Positions 7,921 through 14,901 of a DNA stretch of 64,000 nucleotides are shown piece by piece. The DNA lies in NCBI GenBank assembly GCA_964588695.1, contig CAZPQK010000001.1, positions 389,279 through 453,278 on the forward strand, written 5' to 3'. Origin of the DNA: CAZPQK01 sp964588695 (GTDB taxonomy: Bacteria; Krumholzibacteriota; Krumholzibacteriia; WVZY01; JAKEHA01). The notes under the pieces are model-generated. The model was not told the origin of the DNA and made no database searches. It saw only the letters and a program-made list of their open reading frames with translations. The position numbers and the translations under genes were made by a program. Position 1 is the stretch's first letter, and each line of letters starts with the position of its first letter.

Positions 7921-7997
7921 GGAAGTTTCAAGCGGACGGGTGAAACTTCCGGGAAAAATCCCGCGTCCCATCGGGCACAACGGCAGGCTTAACCTGC
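7921..7997 (+). promoter_or_regulatory. Three consecutive hairpins in the leader of the DUF6249-like gene
   Basis: GGAAGTTTCA (7921-7930) pairs perfectly with TGAAACTTCC (7941-7950) around a 10-nt loop. It is followed at once by CGGGA-AAAA-TCCCG (7950-7963), then GCAGG-CTTAA-CCTGC (7983-7997). All three lie between the divergent sigma start (7884) and the ATG at 8018. The second and third resemble small RNA stem-loops. Together they suggest a structured 5' leader or overlapping operator dyads. Confidence 0.45.
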
Positions 7998-8017
7998 GCA
8001 CTGAGAAAGGAAAGCAC

Positions 8018-8428
8018 ATGATTTTTGCCGACATTCAGCCCGAAACCGTCGCGATCTTTATTCCCTTCGTGGTCATCATCGGAGGGATTGTGATCGCCGT
8101 GGTGGGCATCATCTCCACGGCGCGGTCGAAAGATTTGAAACACCGCGAGCGTATCCTGGCAATGGAGAAAGGTCTACCGATACCCGAAGAGCCGCAACCC
8201 GAAGAGAAACCCGCCTACGCCACCCGGCGCGCGTGGGGCATCACCATGACCCTCGTGGGCCTGGCCGTAACTATCGGCATCGGAGCCGAGGATGGGTGGA
8301 ACAGCGCGGCATGGGGGCTGATCCCCACCGCCTTAGGTGTGGGCCTGTTTATCGCAGCGATTCTGGACAAGCGCGAGTACGACGCGCGTGCGGAAGCGCG
8401 CCGCGCCGAGCGCAACCTGGGCGGGTAG
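8018..8428 (+). CDS. DUF6249-like small membrane protein
   Basis: A 136-residue protein with one N-terminal transmembrane helix (FIPFVVIIGGIVIAVVGII), a juxtamembrane basic stretch ending in HRERILAMEKGLPIP, and two further hydrophobic segments (TMTLVGLAVTIGIGA and LIPTALGVGLFIAAIL). The R..ILAMEKG.PIP signature is typical of DUF6249-type proteins commonly found beside ECF sigma factors. It ends in a charged tail rich in Arg, Ala and Glu. The ATG at 8018 is preceded by AAAGGAAAG. It lies between the two ECF sigma genes and may sense or signal envelope state; that role is inference. Confidence 0.7.
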   Translation: MIFADIQPETVAIFIPFVVIIGGIVIAVVGIISTARSKDLKHRERILAMEKGLPIPEEPQPEEKPAYATRRAWGITMTLVGLAVTIGIGAEDGWNSAAWGLIPTALGVGLFIAAILDKREYDARAEARRAERNLGG

Positions 8429-8487
8429 CGCTGCGCGTTGACCCGGCTTTAGCGGGCACTCACCGCGCCTTTCGGGGTATAACTGCC

Positions 8488-9087
8488 ATGGACCAAAGTC
8501 TTATAGAATCCACATGGACCGAGCACGCCGACGGCATCCACCGCTTCATCGCCAGTAAGGTGGACACGGCGGAGGATGCCGACGACCTCACCCAAGACGT
8601 TTTCGTTAAGTTCTCAAGCGCAATCGAAACCATTCGCAACGACTACGCTCGCGGTTGGTTGTTTCGGGTCGCGCGAAACGTAGTGGCGGACTATTACCGG
8701 CAGCGTCAGCGCGAGCGCAGAACTGGACTAAGCGAAGTGTTCGCCGCAGCCCATCCGACGGGTCCACTTGTTGTCGACCACGCGGCCAATGCGTCGGTTC
8801 GACCGTTCGCGCCGGGTGCGATCGGCGATTGCATCGACGCGATTATGGTTCGGTTGTCGCCCGCGGATCGCGAAGCGATTGAGCTGACCGAGTTGAAAGG
8901 GATAACCCAGGCCGAAATGGCTCGCCAATTGGGGATTTCGCTTTCGGGCGCAAAGTCGCGGGTGCAGCGCGCGAGGCAGCGGATTCAGAAGATCATAACG
9001 GACTGCTGTCACCTCGAACGCGACGCGCGCGGCAACGTGATGGATTATTACTGTCACAACGACGCCAAGCGCATCTGCCCGCGTTAG
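8488..9087 (+). CDS. SigZ-like ECF sigma factor with a cysteine-containing C-terminal tail
   Basis: A 199-residue ECF sigma factor. Region 2 includes HRFIASKVDTAEDADDLTQDVFVKFSSAIETI and GWLFRVARNVVADYYRQ; region 4 includes RLSPADREAIELTELKGITQAEMARQLGISLSGAKSRVQRARQRI. The tail DCCHLERDARGNVMDY, with two more Cys residues near the end (YCHND, ICPR), matches the SigZ type and may bind metal or sense redox state. The ATG at 8488 starts the family N terminus; the frame is open further upstream across the end of the DUF6249-like gene. No anti-sigma gene follows; instead a terminator and a cysteine-rich micro-protein do. Confidence 0.88.
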   Translation: MDQSLIESTWTEHADGIHRFIASKVDTAEDADDLTQDVFVKFSSAIETIRNDYARGWLFRVARNVVADYYRQRQRERRTGLSEVFAAAHPTGPLVVDHAANASVRPFAPGAIGDCIDAIMVRLSPADREAIELTELKGITQAEMARQLGISLSGAKSRVQRARQRIQKIITDCCHLERDARGNVMDYYCHNDAKRICPR

Positions 9088-9107
9088 CGCCACGGTCTGG
9101 CGTTTTC
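9086..9107 (+). terminator. Probable rho-independent terminator after the SigZ-like gene
   Basis: A stem CGCCA (9088-9092)/TGGCG (9098-9102) with a 5-nt loop is followed by TTTTCT. The stem begins at the stop codon. It is short, so termination may be partial. Confidence 0.5.
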
Positions 9108-9247
9108 TGCCCTCTCCCCTCCCCTGCGCCGCCCCCTTTTCTCAACAATCGGGCTCGCACGCGGGCTCTTCATCCACGCCTCTTGTTCGTTCGCCCCGTG
9201 ATTTTTTTTGCGTCCTTTGCGTTAGATCACCGTCTTCTAGTACGAGC

Positions 9248-9267
9248 GCAATCGCATTGGCGATTGC
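9248..9267 (+). promoter_or_regulatory. Hairpin in the leader of the cysteine-rich peptide gene
   Basis: GCAATCGC (9248-9255) pairs perfectly with GCGATTGC (9260-9267) around the loop ATTG, 22 nt before the ribosome binding site of the 23-residue peptide. It may stabilise or regulate that short message. The rest of 9108-9302 is pyrimidine-rich and shows no gene. Confidence 0.45.
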
Positions 9268-9302
9268 TTCACGACTCCCTTAACACCCGAAGGAGGTGGA
9301 TT

Positions 9303-9374
9303 ATGCTTTGGCTCGTAAGTTACCTGGCTGCCGGTTGTTGCGGCGGCTGTTGTGGTGATGGCTGCTGTGATTAG
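9303..9374 (+). CDS. 23-residue cysteine-rich peptide
   Basis: A tiny reading frame starting MLWLVSYLAAG and continuing with three CC pairs: CC at 12-13, CC at 16-17 and CC at 21-22, separated by GG and GDG, ending in Asp. AAGGAGGTGGAT at 9290-9301 is a near-perfect anti-Shine-Dalgarno match placed just before the ATG, far stronger than for any large gene here, which argues that it is translated. Eleven mostly hydrophobic residues followed by a Cys/Gly tail could form a membrane-anchored metal-binding or redox peptide, or a precursor of a modified peptide. It follows a SigZ-like sigma factor that itself has a cysteine tail. No modification enzyme is adjacent. I do not recognise the family. 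Confidence 0.6.
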   Translation: MLWLVSYLAAGCCGGCCGDGCCD

Positions 9375-9550
9375 CAGTAGCTAGAACGCCGCCCGGGCGG
9401 TTCACTTGGTGTCTTTCTGCAACAACTACGCACGACTGCGATAGCACAATCAAGCGGCTCGCATTCAACGACCGTGGTACAATTAACTATTACATCACTG
9501 GGCACTCACGCCGACAGGTCCACCATCGACCTCCAGACTAGGGAGTCAAT

Positions 9551-10036
9551 ATGAAATCAATTGCAATCGCTCTTTCCTTACTTCTGGTGACTGCAGCTGC
9601 CGGTAACGCGCAAGTCTTTACGCTTGACGGTGTCGGCAATTGCCCCGACCAGAACAACGGGGTAACGTTCAACTTGTCCGCTGGTACCGTGAATATTGAG
9701 TGGGTATCCGGCGCCTATTCGTTGTGGAGCAACAACGGGGAAAACAACGGATTTACCTGGGTGGCCGTTGTTCGCGCATACGTTCACGCGACCGGCGACG
9801 TGATTTCGTTTGGAGATCCCAGCAGCACGTTCTACCTCAGCCACCTCTTCGCTGAAACGGTCGGTCAGGGAACATACGCACTAACCATTCCCGCCACCGG
9901 CCCGGTTACTTTTTACCTAAGCGACGGCGGCGGGTGTGGCGACAACCGCGGCATCATCACACTGGAGCTGTTGTCTACGGTGCCAACGCTGGAGAAGACC
10001 TGGGGAGCGATCAAAGCGCTCTACCAACAACGGTAA
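9551..10036 (+). CDS. Small secreted protein with the C-terminal WGxIK motif (copy 2)
   Basis: A 161-residue protein with a signal peptide (MKSIAIALSLLLVTAAAGNAQ) and a mature part of beta character containing only two cysteines (NCPDQ and GCGD). It ends in VPTLEKTWGAIKALYQQR, the shared tag. Apart from the tag it shows no clear similarity to the other carriers, which suggests the tag is a module rather than a trace of recent duplication. GGGAG lies before the ATG. Function unknown; secreted or surface location is inferred. It converges with the hydrolase-DCC gene, 83 bases away. Confidence 0.75.
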   Translation: MKSIAIALSLLLVTAAAGNAQVFTLDGVGNCPDQNNGVTFNLSAGTVNIEWVSGAYSLWSNNGENNGFTWVAVVRAYVHATGDVISFGDPSSTFYLSHLFAETVGQGTYALTIPATGPVTFYLSDGGGCGDNRGIITLELLSTVPTLEKTWGAIKALYQQR

Positions 10037-10119
10037 GGCAGCCGGGACGCGGGGACTTTTAACGCACCGTTTCGCGACTATTTGCGGGCGGGGCGACTAT
10101 GATAAACACGCGCCCTAGG

Positions 10120-11868
10120 TTACACCCAACGGATCCAACTGGGAACCTTGCGTCGGTTCGTGGCAACGTAACGATAAAGTAGCTCGGAGATTGCGGCGAA
10201 GCCTGGTAGGTTGCGGTAACACCACCAGCGAAACTTGCTCCCTTGGTGAAACACCGTGCGAAAGATCGCAGCCGCGCCAGTGTAGATGGTGCCGTCCGGT
10301 TCGACTAAGTGTACCTTCACGCGTAAATCGTCTCGCGAAATTCCGTACGGCCGTTTTCCCGCCGACTGGTACGGCAACATGGCGACCGCGCGCGACGCGG
10401 CTCGCCAACGCGCGACATGTGCTTTGCAAAAGCCACACTTACCATCAAACAACAAGACTGGCTTGAACGGTAGTGTATCCGGCGGCGGGACAATTGCGAT
10501 CGGCGCATCCACGGTAACAACCGTCTCGCCGTCGACCTCTGCGAACTGCTCGCCGCCAAAGTGTTCGACGACCAGGTCCTGCGCCCGGCTCGACGAAAAG
10601 AAAATGTCCGCGTGTCCCGCGCCTTCCACGATTACAACACTCGTGCTCGCGAGTCGCTCCACATCGGCGACATTATCAACCGGCGTTCGCGCATCCAGAC
10701 TGCCGCTTAGCACCAGGACCGAAGCTTCCGTCCGCTTAACTTTTGGAGGCGCCATCGCGCGGACACCCCAAATGTCGCAAATCTGCGGAAACGGAAAGTC
10801 GATCAAACTACCAACAATCGAACCCCTGGCCTCCTCCGCGATCCGCGCGAGACGATCGGCGCTGGCGCCGGATGCGCAATCCATGCAAACAGCCATCGCG
10901 TTACGCGCGATACCATCGCGGGCGTTTATCAAATAACGACCAAACAGTGCCTCGCGCCCCAATGTCGTATCGTCGCGACGCGCCAGCGCGAAAAGCACCG
11001 AAGGCAACGCACTCAAGAACCGGGTGTCGGCGAGACCGCTAGCCACTATGCGACGCAAATCGAATCCACTAAGCGCGATCGATCGTACAGTGTTGTCGAC
11101 TTGCACCGGAACGCTTAGCGCCTTGTCGTCGAGCGCCCGCGCTACGGACACGAGTTGCTCGCGAAGGTCAAAACCCAGCACACCCCACTCGGTTTGCGTA
11201 GCGACGTGTTCGCTAAAAGTGTCCAAGAACGAGTCGACAACTTGTGGCAATTTAAACGTGTGATCGAACCCCTCAGGGCCGCCAAACACCGCGCGGTCGA
11301 CGTGACCGTGTCGAGCCAGGTAGTGCATTGCGAGGTGCGTACCGTAGCTGATAGCCCATAGGTTAAGCTTGTGGGCTCCCAATGCGACACGCAACGTGTC
11401 CAGGTCGTCGGCGCTGGCCAACGTGTGGTAGGCGCGGGCGTCAACTCCGTGCGCCCCGAGCTCCAGCTCGGCCCGGGCCGCGTGCTCGCACCCCGCCCGC
11501 AGCCACGACTCGCGAGACCCTGGTACGTCGTCGGGCAACTGCCAACCCGACCCCAACGCCAGCGCCGGACGAGAATAACCGCACCCGCGTTGGTCCAGCG
11601 CAATCACGTCGGCAACATCGCGAAGCCGCTGGAACAAAGGAAACAACGATCCGGACGCCGCAGCAATTCCCGACTCGCCGGGGCCTCCCGCCAGAAACAC
11701 GATCGGAGCACCCGGCTCTTTTGTCCGCGCGGGAAACCGAACCAGCGCCAACTCGATACTGGGTGAGTCCACCCGGTCGCGGTTTTCGGGCACCCGCAAC
11801 GTTCCCCATTCGGCATCCACTTGCGGATGTCGCTTGGGACGAAACTTATGAGGAGTAAGTGTCAGCAT
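10120..11868 (-). CDS. Alpha/beta hydrolase (TAP/prolyl aminopeptidase type) fused to a DCC (DUF393) domain
   Basis: A 582-residue two-domain protein. The first 450 or so residues form a TAP-like alpha/beta hydrolase: FLAGGPGESG (oxyanion region), DQRGCGYS, the nucleophile elbow AISYGTH, a cysteine-rich lid (CMDCASG), the acid in SGSLDARTPV and the histidine in EGAGHADIF. From about residue 465 a DCC/DUF393 domain follows with FDGKCGFCKAHV (D-x3-C-x2-C), which in that family is thought to act in thiol-disulfide exchange. I know both domains as separate proteins, and this fusion is unusual. There is no signal peptide, so it is probably cytoplasmic. The ATG at 11868 is preferred over a TTG at 11895. 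It is divergent from the PLP enzyme gene. Confidence 0.8.
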   Translation of the reverse strand: MLTLTPHKFRPKRHPQVDAEWGTLRVPENRDRVDSPSIELALVRFPARTKEPGAPIVFLAGGPGESGIAAASGSLFPLFQRLRDVADVIALDQRGCGYSRPALALGSGWQLPDDVPGSRESWLRAGCEHAARAELELGAHGVDARAYHTLASADDLDTLRVALGAHKLNLWAISYGTHLAMHYLARHGHVDRAVFGGPEGFDHTFKLPQVVDSFLDTFSEHVATQTEWGVLGFDLREQLVSVARALDDKALSVPVQVDNTVRSIALSGFDLRRIVASGLADTRFLSALPSVLFALARRDDTTLGREALFGRYLINARDGIARNAMAVCMDCASGASADRLARIAEEARGSIVGSLIDFPFPQICDIWGVRAMAPPKVKRTEASVLVLSGSLDARTPVDNVADVERLASTSVVIVEGAGHADIFFSSSRAQDLVVEHFGGEQFAEVDGETVVTVDAPIAIVPPPDTLPFKPVLLFDGKCGFCKAHVARWRAASRAVAMLPYQSAGKRPYGISRDDLRVKVHLVEPDGTIYTGAAAIFRTVFHQGSKFRWWCYRNLPGFAAISELLYRYVATNRRKVPSWIRWV

Positions 11869-11958
11869 TGTCACCGCGCCGTACTGGCTGCGCAACTTGC
11901 CAGCAACCTGTCCAACAAAGTATTCTCAGAGCGCTTACCTCTACCCAGGAGTTTACCC

Positions 11959-13122
11959 GTGACCGACAAATCTGTCCGCATGAACACTCGTGCTGTTCAC
12001 GACGGCGAAATTGAGCCGCGCATAGACGGCGCAGTCGTCCTTCCCATTTTTCAGACCGCGATGTACGAAACCGGGGTTGATTCCAACTTCGAAGACGTCC
12101 GTTACATTCGCATGAACAACACGCCCAACCATCGCGCGTTGAACGCCAAACTGGCTGCGCTGGAAGGCGCCGAAGACGCACTCGTCACCGGGTCAGGAAT
12201 GGCCGCCATCTCGGCGGCACTGCTCGCCGTACTTAAACAGGGCGACCATCTGCTCATCCAAAGTAATCTCTACGGCGGCACGCACGGTTTTGTCACCAAC
12301 GACTTCCCCGACTTCGGGATCGACTACGACTTTTTTGACACCGACGCACCGGATACCTGGTCGCGCGCGGTCAAACCCAACACCAAAGCCGTTTACATCG
12401 AATCTATTTCGAATCCGCTCATGCGTGTCACCAACGCGCGGGCCATCGCCGACTTTGCGCGACAGCACAACCTGGTCTCGATGATCGACAACACCTTCAC
12501 CAGCCCGGTTAACTTTCGCCCCAGCGAAGTCGGGATCGACCTGTCACTGCACAGCGGCAGCAAGTATCTCAACGGACACTCCGATCTGGTCGCCGGCGCG
12601 ATAATCGGCAAACGCGATCTGATTGAGAAGGCCGGGAAGCGGCTTTTGAAACTTGGTGGCACGCTCGATCCGCACGCGTGCTTTCTGCTCCACCGCGGTA
12701 TCAAGACGTTGGGTCTTCGCGTGCGCACTCAAAACGAAAACGCGATGAAAATTGCGACGTTTCTTTCCGACCAGCCCGCCGTGGCAACCGTCAACTATCC
12801 CGGGCTGGCGGCACATCCCGGCCATGGAATCGCCGCCGAGTTGTTCGACGGGTTCGGCGGCATGCTGAGCTTCGAGCTTCGCGGAGGCGCGAAAGCTGCA
12901 CGCGCGCTGTTCGAACGAGTTCGGCTACCGCTGATCGCGCCCAGCCTGGGTGGTGTGGAGTCGCTAATGACGCGACCCGCAGGAACCTCGCACGCACTGA
13001 TGACCCCGGCCGAACGTGACAAGTTGGGCATTGCCGACGGGCTTGTTCGTATGTCAGTGGGAATAGAAGATTCCGAAGACCTACTGGAGGACCTGGCCCA
13101 AGCGTTTGCCGGGCTCAACTGA
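11959..13122 (+). CDS. Cystathionine gamma-lyase/synthase-type PLP enzyme
   Basis: A 387-residue Cys/Met-metabolism PLP-dependent enzyme. It shows the N-terminal VVLPIFQTAMYE, TGSGMAAIS phosphate-binding turn, LYGGTHGF tyrosine region, DNTFTSPV, and HSGSKYLNGHSDLVAG with the PLP lysine, then LGGVESLMTRPAGTSHA near the end. Within the family it could be cystathionine gamma-lyase, beta-lyase, methionine gamma-lyase or O-acetylhomoserine sulfhydrylase; sequence alone does not decide. The GTG at 11959 follows AGGAG at 11947-11951 and gives the family N terminus; an upstream ATG at 11821 would overlap the divergent gene. Its stop overlaps the start of the SDR gene by one base. Confidence 0.87.
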   Translation: MTDKSVRMNTRAVHDGEIEPRIDGAVVLPIFQTAMYETGVDSNFEDVRYIRMNNTPNHRALNAKLAALEGAEDALVTGSGMAAISAALLAVLKQGDHLLIQSNLYGGTHGFVTNDFPDFGIDYDFFDTDAPDTWSRAVKPNTKAVYIESISNPLMRVTNARAIADFARQHNLVSMIDNTFTSPVNFRPSEVGIDLSLHSGSKYLNGHSDLVAGAIIGKRDLIEKAGKRLLKLGGTLDPHACFLLHRGIKTLGLRVRTQNENAMKIATFLSDQPAVATVNYPGLAAHPGHGIAAELFDGFGGMLSFELRGGAKAARALFERVRLPLIAPSLGGVESLMTRPAGTSHALMTPAERDKLGIADGLVRMSVGIEDSEDLLEDLAQAFAGLN

Positions 13123-13913
13123 TGCCCGACACCGGCACCAACAAACTTGCCCTTATCACGGGTGCATCGACCGGTCTCGGCGAAGCGTTTGCGCGCGTCG
13201 CGGCTGACGACGGGTACAACTTGTTGCTGACCGCACGCAATAACGACGAGCTGCAACGACTTGCCCGAGAACTGCACGCAACCTACGGTGTCGAAGCAAC
13301 TGCCGTAGCCTGTGACCTAACCGACCGAGCGTCGCGAGATGTTTTGACCGACGCCATCGAAGCTTCGCCACCCGACGTACTGGTTAATAACGCGGGTATG
13401 GGTGCATCCGGAGCGTTCGCAACCAACTCGTTACAACAAGAACTGGCGATGACCGAACTCAACTGCGCAGCGCTGGTCGAACTCACCAAGCATTGTTTGC
13501 CACCAATGCTACAACGACAGCGCGGACGCATCATCAACGTCGCCAGTATGGCCGCGTTTCAACCAGGCCCGTTTCAGGCTGTGTACTACGCTAGCAAAGC
13601 CTTTGTGTTGTCGTTTTCCGAAGCGGTAGCCGAAGAAGTCGCCGACAGCCCGGTCGTCGTTTCCACCTTTTGCCCCGGGCCGCTCGCCACTAACTTCCAC
13701 GAGCGTGCGGGGGCAAGCGCGAAAACATCGTATCGTCAAAAGATGATGATGGAACCCATCGAAGCTGCGCGCATCGCTTGGGATGCCGCAGCCACGGGCA
13801 GACGTATCGTCATTCCCGGCTTCAAAAACAAGGCCGTCGCATTTGCCGTGAAGCTGCTTCCACGGTCGGTCGTTACCAAACTCGCTGGTCGCATTCAGGA
13901 AAAGCGAAACTGA
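13122..13913 (+). CDS. Short-chain dehydrogenase/reductase, classical type
   Basis: A 263-residue SDR with the cofactor motif TGASTGLGEAF, arginine in LTARNNDEL suggesting NADP preference, the NNAGMG motif, catalytic serine in NVASMAAFQPG and the YYASK tetrad. The FHERAG segment and C-terminal basic tail resemble the DltE/YqjQ-like SDRs. The substrate is unknown. Overlap with the upstream PLP enzyme stop implies co-translation. Confidence 0.87.
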   Translation: MPDTGTNKLALITGASTGLGEAFARVAADDGYNLLLTARNNDELQRLARELHATYGVEATAVACDLTDRASRDVLTDAIEASPPDVLVNNAGMGASGAFATNSLQQELAMTELNCAALVELTKHCLPPMLQRQRGRIINVASMAAFQPGPFQAVYYASKAFVLSFSEAVAEEVADSPVVVSTFCPGPLATNFHERAGASAKTSYRQKMMMEPIEAARIAWDAAATGRRIVIPGFKNKAVAFAVKLLPRSVVTKLAGRIQEKRN

Positions 13914-13921
13914 GTTATACG

Positions 13922-14743
13922 TTATCTCCGCTCGTAGCGCCGTCGCGCAGGATGGTCGACTTCATCCAGAAATGACCGCAGCGTGTCCGAATAGAGTGGT
14001 TCGGTTTCGAGGTGACCGGTGGCGTGGGAGCCACGGATGCGAAGGAAGCGTTTGGGCTCGCTCGCACGCCGATACAGCCGCTTCCCCAAACCAAACGGTA
14101 TCACCGCATCATCGAGGCTGTGGATTATCAGTTTGGGCTCGCGGATACTGGCGATCTTCGACATCGAGTCAAAGTGGATTCGGGTAAGCAAACGAATCGG
14201 AAGCCAAGGGTGCTTGCGCACCGCAATATCGGCAATCGATGTGTACGGCGATTCCAGTATCAACGCTCGTGAACGAACCTGTGTCGCCAATTCAACCGCA
14301 ACTCCCGTCCCCAGAGACCGCCCGAACAAAATGATCTCGTTCTCGGGAATCCCCTGCGTAACGTTTAGCCACTGCCACGCGTTCAGCGCGTCGCGATACA
14401 TCGCTCGCTCTGACACCCGCCCTTTGCTCTTTCCGTAACCCGCATAGTCAAAGATGAACACCGCGAGCCCCGCTCTATGAAACTGCTCGATCGAAGCCAC
14501 TCGATGCGTAATGTTTCCTCGGTTGCCGTGACAAAACAACAACGTTGCCCTCGGTGAAGGGTGCGGAATCCACCAGCCGTGACGATTCCCGTCGTCGAAC
14601 CATACGTCGTCAAACTCAAGCCCAACCTGTCCGGGGTTTCCCGCATCGATGCTATTGGGAAAGAACACGAAGCGGCCCTGGAGCAGAAACATTCCCAAAG
14701 CGGCCAGTAGGTACAGACCGAGTAGTGCGAGTAATATCGTCAT
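13922..14743 (-). CDS. Membrane-anchored alpha/beta hydrolase, BEM46/ABHD13 type
   Basis: A 273-residue serine hydrolase with an N-terminal transmembrane helix (TILLALLGLYLLAALGMFLL). The core shows FCHGNRGNITHR (oxyanion), DYAGYGKSKG, the nucleophile elbow FGRSLGTGVAVELA, the acid in HSLDDAVIPF and the histidine in GSHATGHLE. Members are esterases or thioesterases of uncertain substrate. An in-frame codon at 14893 would add 50 residues but reaches to within a few bases of the ABC-F start; the ATG at 14743 gives a normal signal anchor and follows AAAGGTG on the minus strand. Confidence 0.82.
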   Translation of the reverse strand: MTILLALLGLYLLAALGMFLLQGRFVFFPNSIDAGNPGQVGLEFDDVWFDDGNRHGWWIPHPSPRATLLFCHGNRGNITHRVASIEQFHRAGLAVFIFDYAGYGKSKGRVSERAMYRDALNAWQWLNVTQGIPENEIILFGRSLGTGVAVELATQVRSRALILESPYTSIADIAVRKHPWLPIRLLTRIHFDSMSKIASIREPKLIIHSLDDAVIPFGLGKRLYRRASEPKRFLRIRGSHATGHLETEPLYSDTLRSFLDEVDHPARRRYERR

Positions 14744-14823
14744 GATTGTGAACGGCACCTTTTCGCCGAGTGGGGACGGCGAAGCAACAGACAGGACATT
14801 AGCGCCACCTTCAAAAGCCGCCG

Positions 14824-14852
14824 TTGTGTCTGCGATGCCAGGGCCGTATACT
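14824..14852 (+). promoter_or_regulatory. Sigma-70-type promoter for the ABC-F gene
   Basis: TTGTGT at 14824-14829 and TATACT at 14847-14852 are separated by exactly 17 bases, with the ATG 50 bases downstream. A good match to the housekeeping consensus. Confidence 0.55.
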
Positions 14853-14901
14853 ATCACCTTTGTGCCGATTAGCAAACCCGCGACACGATTCATAACTCAA
14901 C

